64,000 nucleotides of DNA from the NCBI GenBank assembly GCA_006386115.1, contig VFIW01000003.1:124001-188000 (forward strand), read 5' to 3'. Source of the DNA: Globisporangium splendens (Eukaryota > Oomycota > Peronosporomycetes > Pythiales > Pythiaceae). Position 1 is the stretch's first letter. The number at the start of each line of letters is the position of its first letter. Below the pieces are notes generated by a model that made no database searches, was not told the origin of the DNA, and worked only from the letters and a program-made list of their open reading frames with translations. Below are positions 8,924-17,914 of this stretch, piece after piece. Made by a program: the position numbers and the translations under genes.

Positions 8924-10264
8924 ACTTCTCAATTTGCCGGCTACTCCTCAAGTTGAATCCAAGAACCCCCTCCAAGCTCTCAAGCCCTCTCAGCCCCAAG
9001 TTTCCCCATGGAAAATCCAGCTACCCCAACCCTCCCCCAACCCTCGACTGTCGCACCAGCCATGATTTCTGGGTTCGCACCCAGTACCTCGACTGGTACC
9101 ACTGTCGGCCCATCCCCGTCCGAAAATTTCGATCCCGCCGATCCTCGCCCAAGCGAAAATGTGCTTGCGCTGTCAGCGACGGATCCTGTTTCCGGCCGTC
9201 ACCCTCATGTGACCGACCCAGCCGTCGGCGCTTCCACTGATTCGGAAGAAAAAGTGGACGAGCCGATGGACTCTGCGGTGAATTCGAGCATGTCGAATGA
9301 AGACGGCTCTGGTGACATCCCGATGTTGCCTCCGCCTTCCAACTCGACTGGTGCCGGTGGCCATGCTAGCAATTCGGCGCCGCACCTCCCCGCCTCTTCG
9401 GCTCCTGCCGCGGACACGCGCTTGAGCATGGCTGAAGTCCTTCGCTTGCAAGAAGACCTCCGCCGCGATCGAGCCGTCGTTGATGCCTCTCGTCGTCGCG
9501 TGGAAACTCCGAAGCCCCTCGCTGTCGACATCGAGGCCATTGAGCGCCAGTATGCTGCTGGTGGCGACTGGTCCAACATTTCGTCACGATTGGAGCAAGC
9601 GCGACCCTACCAGCTCCCGAGAGCCAAATATGACATGGTGATCGAGACTGGCAGGGCCCTCGCGAAGACTCCCGTGCAAAAGATCTTGGCGTCGCTTGCG
9701 AGCCCCGGTCACGGCAACGCAGCACTCGAAGAGCTGTACAAGCACTTCGAGATCGGCCAGATCTCCAAGCTTCCTGGTGGCAACTTGCGCGTCAAGGTCA
9801 AGTCGAAGGATGCCTGCGTGCGTTTGGAACGCACCAAGGTGAACATCCTTGGAGGGGTCTTCACCTTCAAGGAATTCGACATCCTCGGCGACAAGTACTA
9901 CCTCGACATCTCGAACATCGACTCTGACACGGACACGGACCTCATCCTTGAACGTTTGTTCGTTCTTGGATGCAAGCCTGTGTACGACACCTTCCGCGAA
10001 GTGAACCTCGCAACGGGTGTAACGTCAGCGACGTGGCGTGTCTACTTCTTATCAAGTTCGTGTCCAAGCGCGCTGATCATCAACAACGGTGTCTGTGATC
10101 AGGTAATCTTTGACAACAAGCTCCATCCTGCCCACGGCAAGAATGCGCCGTTCCGCTCGGAGCGTTTGCCTTTCGGCTATCGCTCTGCACAAGCTCTTGA
10201 GCTTGGAGTGCCTGGTGGTGCGTTTCCGCACCCTGACTCGATGTCTGAGCCAGTCCTCAGAAGT
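8924..10264 (+). mobile_element. LINE copy 3, 5' part, cut by a Ty3/gypsy element
   Basis: It begins with the same 5' terminus as copy 2 (acttctcaatttgccggct), 2 nt from the 5' end of tRNA-Ala. It runs through the 5' leader and the first 419 codons of ORF1, then stops at the first base of the Ty3/gypsy LTR (10265). No continuation of this LINE is found on the other side of the Ty3/gypsy element, so the remainder was lost or moved by rearrangement. Confidence 0.9.
9008..10264 (+). pseudogene. LINE ORF1, 5' part (419 codons, truncated)
   Basis: This is a homologue of the ORF1 at 931-3525. The start context and the conserved central block (from the MAEVL/RLQE region onward, including SKLPGGNLRVKVKSK) are the same. 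The Ser/Pro-rich N-terminus has diverged. There are no internal stops up to the LTR. The last residues of the open frame past 10264 come from the LTR and are not part of the protein. Confidence 0.88.
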
Positions 10265-10914
10265 TGTAATGGGCTATACCTAGCCATTACATGAAGGTGG
10301 ATCTGTTCCCAGATTTAGTGTGCCACACACCACCTTCAGTGTGCGTTGTGGAGAGACAAATGACAAAGGGATTACAGTACGACAGTCCCCACATGCACAT
10401 GTGACGTCATCCCATGACGTCACGAGCGCTCTCTGTGCTGATCAGGGCAGAATGTTGTTCACATGTACTAATCAGTACAGAGTGATGACATCCATGTACT
10501 AATCAAGTACTGAGTGATGGTTCCTACTTGGGAAACTGCACTGGTGATGAGACCAACGTGTCTCTGCCACCCAAAGTGAGTGGCTGTAGCCAATCACTTT
10601 GCAGGGAATTTTCCACGGGACTTCAAGTTCAAGTTTCTCGAAGATCTCGTGGGTTCAACCTCAGTGTACCCAAGGTTTTATATATCAGATTCATAGGTTT
10701 TATTGTGTATGTTTAGGTTTTAGTTATAAAACCTGTAGGATCCCTTGGGGTTCATTTGTAAGTAGCGACAGGAACCATAACCTTTTCAATTCAGTTGCAA
10801 ATTTTCTCTCAAGCCCTCAAGTCCTCCTTCCTCCCTCCAAGTCGGGAGACGCTTCCTCTGGCACAAGCGTGTGTGCCGTGTTTAAGGGACTGTTTGGAAC
10901 AGCGCCCTTTTACA
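10265..10914 (+). repeat. 5' LTR of gypsy copy 1
   Basis: 650 bp, starting TGTAATGG and ending TTTTACA. The first 27 nt form a hairpin (TGTAATGG...CCATTACA) with one bulged base. Two TGACGTCA octamers (10402-10409 and 10415-10422) in inverted-repeat context are also present in the other two LTRs. A repeated 'atgtactaatca(a)gtac' motif lies at about 10462-10510. These are the probable promoter elements of the retrotransposon. Confidence 0.93.
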
Positions 10915-10916
10915 CC

Positions 10917-10934
10917 TGGTAGCACTTCGAGCGG
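10917..10934 (+). other. Putative primer-binding site
   Basis: Two bases after the LTR the sequence starts TGGTAGCACTTCGAGCGG. An initial TGG complementary to the tRNA CCA end is expected, and TGGTAGC is compatible with an initiator tRNA-Met acceptor that starts AGC. The same 18 nt follow the LTR of gypsy copy 2 on the minus strand. No matching tRNA gene is in the window, so primer identity is inference. Confidence 0.6.
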
Positions 10935-11040
10935 TCCTTCCAGCGACCCAGTGAAGCGAAAAGGTTTGACGACGCGGCTTTGAGCACGTCGCGCATTCCT
11001 GCCCAAGACTGAAGACCCTGCGAGCATCCTTGTCGTGGAC

Positions 11041-12089
11041 ATGGATGCTACAGGAACCCCACTCGGTCCAGCAGTACCGGAAACTGTCGAGTTGACTATT
11101 GAGGGTTTCCCTCACTTGTCTTCTCATGAGTGGATGGCGCTTGAGCGCATGCGAGATGTCATCGGAGAGGCTGCTGTGGTCAGTCTGCTTCGGTCGGCGT
11201 CTCCGGAAGACCAGAAGAGCGCGGTGGTCAGCTTCATGCACCACGAGATCATGTCCTCCCGGAAGCAGGTCGCAACCCCTGTTTCCTCACTCAGGACGGT
11301 GCCGCTGAAGCTTGACGTCTCTCCGTATCGCGGCGGAGAGAACGAACCCCTCTCACGATGGTTCGTCGAGTTGGATGCAGCCACCGCTGCAAGACAACTG
11401 CGAGACCCTTCGTAGCAAGTGTTGTTCGCGATGTCCAACCTTGCGGGTCGTGCGAAGAGCTGGGCGTATGGCAAGCGTTAAGCTGATCTAAACTGCTTCC
11501 CCAGCTACGACCACTTCAAGACCGAACTCAAGAAGGCGTTTGAACCTCCGCAGAGTGAGTTCCGTGCGCGCGCCGAGTTCCTCAAGCTTCGTCAAGGCCG
11601 TTTCGACTTCACTCGTATGCACAACGTGCTCGCTACTTGGTGTCGAGCATCGTTGACGAGCCGATTGACGTTTCGACGCAAGTTGTGACGTTCATGGTGG
11701 GTCTGAACGATGGTCCGATTCGGAACCAACTGTTCCGCGAGTATCCCAAGACGCTGGACGAAGCCATTGAACGTGCCATGCAAGAAGAATTTAGCATGAA
11801 GCAAGCGAAGTTCCAAGGGTTTGCGTCGAGACCAATGCGGCAATCGAATTTTGCGCATGATGGTCCCGAGCCTATGGACATCTCGTACATTTCCACGCCT
11901 GGAAATGAGCGTCCTCGCAACGATGGGAAGTGTTTCTGTTGCGGGAAGCCGGGTCACATTGCTTGGAACTGCAAGGTGTCTTTGCCGGGTCGGCAAACGA
12001 CACAGGGTGCTCGTTCGAACAACCACGATCGTTCTTACGGTCGTCGGTTCGAGCGGTCACCTGGGCCAAAAAACGGGAATGGACGGTAG
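11041..12089 (+). pseudogene. Ty3/gypsy gag (broken)
   Basis: This is a capsid/nucleocapsid gene. The ATG at 11041 aligns with the Met starting the intact gag of copy 2 (19597, minus). Relative to copy 2 there is a Q-to-stop change at 11413 (TAG), a second stop about 70 nt later (TAA after the YGKR residues) and a 1-nt deletion near 11605 that changes frame. The last part (11637-12089) is open and contains a good CCHC zinc knuckle (CFCCGKPGHIAWNC). The N-terminal retrotransposon-gag region is conserved between copies. Element RNA packaging would need a helper. Confidence 0.88.
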
Positions 12090-14407
12090 GGTCGGGGCCT
12101 CCTACTGGCCCGGAAAAGAGGACTGTGGACGTTGTGGAGACACAGGACTCTGGCCCCTATGTGCGTCAAGCACATGCAGTTTCCACTATGAGTGAGAAGA
12201 GCGTCAGTCAAACGTCAAGTTTGATCGTTCACAAAGTTCATGTAGACGGTATTGCAATGCCTCTACGAGCTTTGGTTGACACTGGTGCGTCGAACAACTT
12301 TGTTCGAAATGAAGTGATCGTCAGGCATAAAGTACCAATGCCTGATGCGAATGAAGACAAGACGATGGTTATTCGGTTGGCCAACGGGTCAACTGTGAAG
12401 ATGCCGAAGCGAGTTGTACGCTTGGCAATGAAGTGTGAAGATTTCCGAGGTGAAGACGAGTTCATTTTACTCGACCTCGATAACAAGTTTGATCTGATTC
12501 TGGGCATGCCATGGTTGAAGCGTTATCAACCTAGCATTGACTGGATGAAGATGAAGATCTCCGTTGACAAGTCACACGATGCTAACTTGTGCTGCACAAC
12601 AACGGATGAAGTGGTGTGGGTGTATACATCTGTGGAAGAGATCCCGGATGACCCTCGTGATATTGCGGTGTGCGATGGCCCCCCATGTTCACAAGCGGTA
12701 CCCATCTTGAAGAAGACTACTGGAGGTGGAGCAGTCAGGCGCCAACAAAAGACTGTCTCCTTTGCCATCGACCCCATGGATGAGGCGATGTGCGTGGAAG
12801 AAACGAATGGGAAAAGAGCCGAAGAGCCATCCCGAGAGAAGAAGAAGAAGACCAGCAAGAAGAGTGTCCCGTGTGCTCTTGATCAAGGTACAAGTTACGG
12901 TGACGAAGGAAGTGTCCAAGCACAAGACATTTCAAGCGAGTTTGCGAATATCGCGGTCTACAATGAAGATGGTGACGTGGGTGTAATCCGTCACGTGAAG
13001 ATTGAAAATCCTCCAAGCTCAGTCGAAGAGTTGATTTCCTTGCCGTGGATGAGCAAGAAGACGCTGAAGCGTAGCCTAGCGAAAGGCGAAATTTCGCAGG
13101 TCTGCATGATCGTCGATGTTGACGATGCAGAAGACATCAACACGGTGTCAGCAACGGAGGCTGAAGTGTTCGATGAGAAGACACGGAAGGAAAGGTTCGA
13201 GGAGCAGTCATGGGACGCTCTCGAGATGAACCCCGTGTATGAACTTGTCAAGGAATATGAGGACATTTTCCCAGACAAGGTGCCGGACGAACTGCCATTC
13301 GATAGAGGCGTTCGTCATGAGATTGACATACTTCCTGGCACGAAGTATTGTATCACACGGCAGTGGCCGTTGCCAAGAGAACAAGTCGTTGCGATCGACG
13401 AGTTCTTTGCGCAACGTGCTGAGGCTGGGCATGTGCGAGAGAGCAAGTCTCCACATTGTAGCCCAACCTTCTGTGTGAAGAAGGCAACTGGTGGTTGGCG
13501 CATTGTTCACGCTTTCAACAAGCTGAACGACGCTGCCATTCCAGCCCAAACTCCGGTTCCACGCAAGGATATGATCCTTGATGGAATGGTTGGCAGTACT
13601 GTCTTCAGTGCTATCGATCTGAAAGATGGGTTCTATCAGATTCGAATGCGCGAAGATGATGTACCACTAACCGCAGTGAGTACCCCGAGTGATATGCTGT
13701 GGGAATGGTTAGTGATGCCACAGGGTTTGAAGAACGCTCCTGCAACTTTCAATAGGATGGTCACGAATGTACTTCGTCCATTGAGAGGGTTTGCACCGAG
13801 TTACTTTGACGATATATTCGTTCATAGTAAAACCACGGGTGAAAAGTCTGACGTTGGTGTTCATCTTGACCATCTCCGTCAAGTCTTTCAGGTCATGCGA
13901 GAGAACAAGCTCTACGCTAACCTGAAGAAGTGCATATTCTTTGCACAAGAGATCCCCGTTCTCGGTTGCTTTGTGGGAAAGCATGGCGTTCGAGTTGATC
14001 CGGAGAAGGTCAAAGCTATTGACGATTGGCCTGTGCCTCAGAATGTCAAACAGCTGAGACAATGGTTGGGTTTGGCCAACTACTTGCACAAGTACACGCG
14101 CAATTATGCAGCGTTGGTGCAACCCCTCACACAGCTCTTGAAGAAAGACGTTGAGTGGAGGTGGTCGAGAGACCATCAAACGGCGTTCGAAGAAGTGAAG
14201 AGGAGTCTTCGAGAAGCTCCTGTGCTGGCAATTGCAAACCACGACAAGCCTTTTCATGTGGTTTGCGATGCAAGCGACTATGCCATCGGTTGCGCCTTGA
14301 TGCAACACGATGATGAGGGTCATGAGCGAGTTGTGTCGTATCAGTCACGACAACTCCGACCCGCAGAACGGAACTACCCAGTTCATGACAAAGAACTTCT
14401 GCGATGA
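11930..14407 (+). CDS. Ty3/gypsy pol, part 1: protease, RT and RNase H start
   Basis: This open frame overlaps the end of gag in a different frame, as usual for gag-pol frameshifting. It encodes a retropepsin with LVDTGAS (around 12275), an acidic/lysine-rich spacer and an RT. The RT has WRIVHAFNKLN, FSAIDLKDGFYQI, PQGLKNAPATF and catalytic YFDD (13802-13813). The start of RNase H (VVCDASDYAIGCAL) follows. The frame stops at 14407 within RNase H because of an apparent 1-nt deletion after 'cttctg'. The protein continues in another frame from 14404. Conserved order PR-RT-RH identifies Ty3/gypsy. Confidence 0.9.
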   Translation: MFLLREAGSHCLELQGVFAGSANDTGCSFEQPRSFLRSSVRAVTWAKKREWTVGSGPPTGPEKRTVDVVETQDSGPYVRQAHAVSTMSEKSVSQTSSLIVHKVHVDGIAMPLRALVDTGASNNFVRNEVIVRHKVPMPDANEDKTMVIRLANGSTVKMPKRVVRLAMKCEDFRGEDEFILLDLDNKFDLILGMPWLKRYQPSIDWMKMKISVDKSHDANLCCTTTDEVVWVYTSVEEIPDDPRDIAVCDGPPCSQAVPILKKTTGGGAVRRQQKTVSFAIDPMDEAMCVEETNGKRAEEPSREKKKKTSKKSVPCALDQGTSYGDEGSVQAQDISSEFANIAVYNEDGDVGVIRHVKIENPPSSVEELISLPWMSKKTLKRSLAKGEISQVCMIVDVDDAEDINTVSATEAEVFDEKTRKERFEEQSWDALEMNPVYELVKEYEDIFPDKVPDELPFDRGVRHEIDILPGTKYCITRQWPLPREQVVAIDEFFAQRAEAGHVRESKSPHCSPTFCVKKATGGWRIVHAFNKLNDAAIPAQTPVPRKDMILDGMVGSTVFSAIDLKDGFYQIRMREDDVPLTAVSTPSDMLWEWLVMPQGLKNAPATFNRMVTNVLRPLRGFAPSYFDDIFVHSKTTGEKSDVGVHLDHLRQVFQVMRENKLYANLKKCIFFAQEIPVLGCFVGKHGVRVDPEKVKAIDDWPVPQNVKQLRQWLGLANYLHKYTRNYAALVQPLTQLLKKDVEWRWSRDHQTAFEEVKRSLREAPVLAIANHDKPFHVVCDASDYAIGCALMQHDDEGHERVVSYQSRQLRPAERNYPVHDKELLR

Positions 14408-16845
14408 AGTATTCTTTGGTCAAGTTCCGTGTCTACCTGCTTGGCGAGGAGCGCTTTGCGATCTACACAGATCATGCGTCGCTGCGTACGGCAGTGAAGA
14501 CTCCTCATTTGTCGCAAAGAATGGCGAGATGGTTCTCCTTCTTTGCAGAGTACAACTTTGTTGTACACTACAAGCCAGGCAAGACGAACATCTTAGCCGA
14601 TGCGCTGTCAAGACGTCCGGACTATGATCCGAAGACCAAGAGTGAAGACACGGACGGAGCGTGTCGACTCTGTGAAGATGTTCAAGCGATCGCGGTGCAA
14701 GCTACGACTACAGTGCGAGAAGACATTGTCGAAGGGTACAAGTCTGACGAAACATGGCAGGACTGGTTTGAAGTACTCAAGGAACCTTCGGACAAAGCAC
14801 TGCAAGGTCTTCCGTCGCGCACAAGGTCGCGAGTTCACCGCTTCCGAGTACACAATGGGTTGTTGTACTACGCGGTTGAACAAGGGGATACAGCAAGGGT
14901 TGTTGTTCCCAACGACGAAGGTCTGCGTCATCGACTCTTGTGTGAGTACCATGACAGTCCTTCGGGTGGCCATCTCGGACATGAGAAAATGTTTCTCAGT
15001 CTTTCCCGGGATTACTACTGGCCACACATGTACAAGTGGGTGCGCAAGTATGTGAGGACTTGCGAGATCTGCCAACGAGTGAAACCCTCTGGTTCCACTC
15101 AGGCACCACTTCGTTCATTGGCTGTCCCATCGGACAGTTGGAAGTCTGTGAGTATGGATTTCATATTCGGACTTCCAAGAGACAAACACGGACGCAATGG
15201 CATCCTTGTGTTTGTGGACCGATTCAGCAAGATGGTCCATCTTGCGCCTGTTTCGGACAAGATCTCAGCCGAAATGACGGCCAAGGTCTTTGTAGACGTC
15301 GTATTCCGTCTGCATGGCCTGCCCGTTGAGATCGTGTCTGACCGTGACACTCGGTTTACGTCCAAGTTTTGGCGTGCACTGTTTGGACTTCTGGACACCA
15401 GGTTGTCCATGTCAACAGCGGCACATCCTGAAACGGACGGTCAAACTGAACAAGTGAATCGTGTCCTGGAAGACGTGTTGCGCAGTTATGCGACGTCTTT
15501 CAAAGAGTGGAGTGAGTTTCTCCCTCTTGCCGAGTTTGCGTTGAACAACTCCACGCATGTCTCGACGGGTCACTCTCCATTTTATGTGAACTATGGCATT
15601 CATCCTCGAGTGCCTGCTTCCATAATGGGTGAGGTCTCTACCTTAAGTGGGGGAAGGACTACGGCTAAAGGCAATAAGCCGCAGTCGTCTTATGACCTGA
15701 ATGCTGTTGCCGAGTTGAAAGCGAACTTTGACTCGATGAAACCCCTCAACGACATCACTAGTCGTGAGGTGCAGCAAGTCGATGACTTTGTTGTGAGAAG
15801 ACAAGCCGTTGTGAGGTTTGTTCGAGACGCAATCGCGAAGGCTCAGGATCTGCAAAAGGAACAAGCAGACAAGAGCGGAAGGAAGAACAAGCAAGTTTAT
15901 AAGATCAATGATCTTGTATTGCTTAGTGCGGCAAATCTGCCTGAACATGCAGTGTCCAACTTGGGAAGCTCGAAGCTTCTGCCAAGGTTCATCGGACCGT
16001 TCAAGGTAGCGAAATGCAATGGTGATGCCTACACGCTAGACATACCTACACGCATGCGTCTACACCCTACATTTTATGTGGGTAGACTAAAGCCTTACCT
16101 TCCAAGTGGATCAGCGGATCCTACGAGATCTTCCGCAAACGATCAAGCTGATCTTGAAGACTCTCCACTTGATTGCGAAGAGCAAACAGCTCATCGCTTT
16201 GGAGATTCTTCTCAGCGTAAAGGCGCTGAAGCACATCGAAGGACTCCTCCTTCACAGCTTCCAGCACGAGAAGGCGCGAGTTATACTCCTTGCGGAGTAC
16301 CTCAAGAGCCGTCCCTGCCTCTTCCACAGAGCGCAATAGACGTTCGTGATGCATTTCACGAGCCTTCTCAGCCTTTCGGAGTCGCTCAAGTTCGCCCTGG
16401 ACTTGCTCGAACCGTTGCTCGAAACGGGACTCCAAAGCCAGATACTGAGCGAGACCAAAGGTCAGCGAGTCGATCCGCGACTCCTGCTCCTTCACTTGGT
16501 CCTCGAGGCTCTCGCACCGATCCGAAAGGATCGCATCGCGAACTTCCAGTGTCTCAATCTGAGCGCGGTGAGCACTCTTCCACTTCCAGAGTCGCTCAAT
16601 CGTTTTGGCGTTCAGCCCCACCCCCATTGATAGACTCTCAGGGAGATCATCGCTGGGTGGTTGAGTCGATTGTTGATCATGAGGATCGACCGACTCATCG
16701 TCGAGGAAAGAAGCGGTTGAGCCCTCAACGCTTCTACAGAGTTCGGTGGCGTGGATATCCACCGAGCTCGGACACGTGGGAACCACGCCAGACGATGAAG
16801 TCTGGTGTTCCCGACGTGGTCCGCAGCTACGAGAACCACTTGTAG
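14404..16845 (+). CDS. Ty3/gypsy pol, part 2: RNase H end, integrase, chromodomain
   Basis: This continues pol after the frameshift. It holds the end of RNase H (FAIYTDHASL; PGKTNILADALSR) and an integrase zinc region ending TCEIC. The DDE core follows with MDFIFGLP, SDRDTRF and DGQTEQVN. Next come a GPY/F-like module (FIGPFKVAKCN) and a Pro/Ser/Arg-rich linker (about 16130-16640). The C-terminal chromodomain (about 16645-16842) has WVVESI, FYRVRWRGYP and DTWEP. The chromodomain defines this as a chromovirus that probably targets chromatin. The linker and chromodomain are overlapped on the other strand by a long coiled-coil ORF. Confidence 0.9.
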   Translation: MKYSLVKFRVYLLGEERFAIYTDHASLRTAVKTPHLSQRMARWFSFFAEYNFVVHYKPGKTNILADALSRRPDYDPKTKSEDTDGACRLCEDVQAIAVQATTTVREDIVEGYKSDETWQDWFEVLKEPSDKALQGLPSRTRSRVHRFRVHNGLLYYAVEQGDTARVVVPNDEGLRHRLLCEYHDSPSGGHLGHEKMFLSLSRDYYWPHMYKWVRKYVRTCEICQRVKPSGSTQAPLRSLAVPSDSWKSVSMDFIFGLPRDKHGRNGILVFVDRFSKMVHLAPVSDKISAEMTAKVFVDVVFRLHGLPVEIVSDRDTRFTSKFWRALFGLLDTRLSMSTAAHPETDGQTEQVNRVLEDVLRSYATSFKEWSEFLPLAEFALNNSTHVSTGHSPFYVNYGIHPRVPASIMGEVSTLSGGRTTAKGNKPQSSYDLNAVAELKANFDSMKPLNDITSREVQQVDDFVVRRQAVVRFVRDAIAKAQDLQKEQADKSGRKNKQVYKINDLVLLSAANLPEHAVSNLGSSKLLPRFIGPFKVAKCNGDAYTLDIPTRMRLHPTFYVGRLKPYLPSGSADPTRSSANDQADLEDSPLDCEEQTAHRFGDSSQRKGAEAHRRTPPSQLPAREGASYTPCGVPQEPSLPLPQSAIDVRDAFHEPSQPFGVAQVRPGLARTVARNGTPKPDTERDQRSASRSATPAPSLGPRGSRTDPKGSHRELPVSQSERGEHSSTSRVAQSFWRSAPPPLIDSQGDHRWVVESIVDHEDRPTHRRGKKRLSPQRFYRVRWRGYPPSSDTWEPRQTMKSGVPDVVRSYENHL

Positions 16846-17287
16846 CGTCGCCAGGGGCGACACTACGACGACCAGAGCTGGGATTCGCTCTGTCGTCAGC
16901 AGGAGTTCTTCTTTGGGCACGAGCGTTGCCGCGACGAAGAAGACGCTCCATTTGGTTCTCGTTCTCAAGACGAACAAACGTTCGCCATGAGTCTCTCTGG
17001 GCTGCGATGGGTTGGTTCGGATCACGATTGTTGATCCGACGCCAACTGAAGAACCGCTCCTTGTAGAACTCGATATCCCCCTTCTTCTTCAGAATGGGAG
17101 ATATGTCGAAGAGTTCTGGAGCTGTCTGCTGTCGCTTGGACAACGGACGTTCTTCACCTTGGTTCACTTGGTCGCTTGGTCGCTTCATGGCCGATTGGAA
17201 AGTGAACTGCTCCGAAAGGTCTGCAAAAGTACGCAAGGTACTTTTGGCTTTAAGGAGGGGATGATGTAATGGGCTATACCTAGCCAT
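16121..17287 (-). CDS. Antisense coiled-coil ORF in the 3' part of the chromovirus (388 codons)
   Basis: A long uninterrupted minus-strand frame runs from the 3' LTR edge back into integrase. Starts are possible at 17287 (inside the LTR) or 17188 (residue 34, MKRPSDQ). Residues ~34-120 are charged, with a compact-looking segment (DIEFYKERFFSW). Residues ~121-225 are disordered, opposite the chromodomain. Residues ~226-386 form a long heptad coiled coil rich in Leu/Glu/Arg (LEDQVKEQESRIDSL; LRNQVESLQDQLDRL), opposite the low-complexity sense linker. Bases 16846-17264 have no sense gene but stay open in antisense. This composition is unlike a chance shadow frame. The function is unknown, and gypsy copy 2 lacks the region, so conservation cannot be tested here. 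Confidence 0.55.
   Translation of the reverse strand: MARYSPLHHPLLKAKSTLRTFADLSEQFTFQSAMKRPSDQVNQGEERPLSKRQQTAPELFDISPILKKKGDIEFYKERFFSWRRINNRDPNQPIAAQRDSWRTFVRLENENQMERLLRRGNARAQRRTPADDRANPSSGRRSVAPGDATSGSRSCGPRREHQTSSSGVVPTCPSSVDIHATELCRSVEGSTASFLDDESVDPHDQQSTQPPSDDLPESLSMGVGLNAKTIERLWKWKSAHRAQIETLEVRDAILSDRCESLEDQVKEQESRIDSLTFGLAQYLALESRFEQRFEQVQGELERLRKAEKAREMHHERLLRSVEEAGTALEVLRKEYNSRLLVLEAVKEESFDVLQRLYAEKNLQSDELFALRNQVESLQDQLDRLRKIS
17252..17260 (+). other. Polypurine tract of gypsy copy 1
   Basis: The purine run AAGGAGGGG ends four bases before the 3' LTR start (17265). This is the expected site of plus-strand priming by RNase H-resistant RNA. Confidence 0.7.
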
Positions 17288-17914
17288 TACATGAAGGTGG
17301 ATCTGTTCCCAGATTTAGTGTGCCACACACCACCTTCAGTGTGCATTGTGGAGAGACAAACAACAAAGGGATTACGGTACGACAGTCCCCACATGCACAT
17401 GTGACGTCATTCAATGACGTCACGAGCGCTCTCTGTGCTGATCAGTGCAGAATGTTGTTCACATGTACTAATCAGTACAGAGTGATGACATCCATGTGCT
17501 AATCAAGTACTGAGTGATGGTTCCTACTTGGGAAACTGCGTTGGTGATGAGACCGAGGTGTGTCTGCCACCTAAAGTGAGTGGCTGTAGCCAATCACTTT
17601 GCAGGGAATTTTCCACGGGACTTCAAGTTCAAGCTTCTCGAAGATCTCGCAGGTTCAACCTCAGTGTACCCAAGGTTTTATATATCAGATTCATAGGTTT
17701 TATTGTGTATGTTTAGGTATTAGTTATAAAACCTGTAGGATCCCTTGGGGTTCATTCGTAAGTAGCGACAGGAACCATAAGCATTTCAATTCAGTTGCAA
17801 TTTTACCCTCAAGTACTCAAGTCGTCTTCTCTCCCTCCAAGTCGGGAGACGCTTCCTCTGGCACAAGCGTGTGTGCCGTGTTTAAGGGACTGTTTGGAAC
17901 AGCGCCCTTTTACA
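17265..17914 (+). repeat. 3' LTR of gypsy copy 1
   Basis: 650 bp with the same boundaries and length as the 5' LTR and clearly similar throughout, with scattered substitutions. The differences imply that insertion was not extremely recent, or that the LTRs come from different parents. The twin TGACGTCA octamers are preserved. On its outer side it meets the interior of gypsy copy 2 directly. Confidence 0.93.

Larger units (their letters stand above)
10265..17914 (+). mobile_element. Ty3/gypsy chromovirus with both LTRs (gypsy copy 1)
   Basis: This is a 7.65-kb LTR retrotransposon with two 650-bp LTRs (10265-10914 and 17265-17914) bounded by TG...CA. It has a putative primer-binding site after the 5' LTR, gag, pol (protease, RT, RNase H, integrase, chromodomain) and a polypurine tract before the 3' LTR. 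The left flank is LINE ORF1 and the right flank is the interior of another gypsy copy. The 5-bp flanks do not match (gaagt, cacct), so no target duplication is present. gag carries two stops and a frameshift, and pol has one frameshift, so it is not autonomous as read. Confidence 0.95.
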
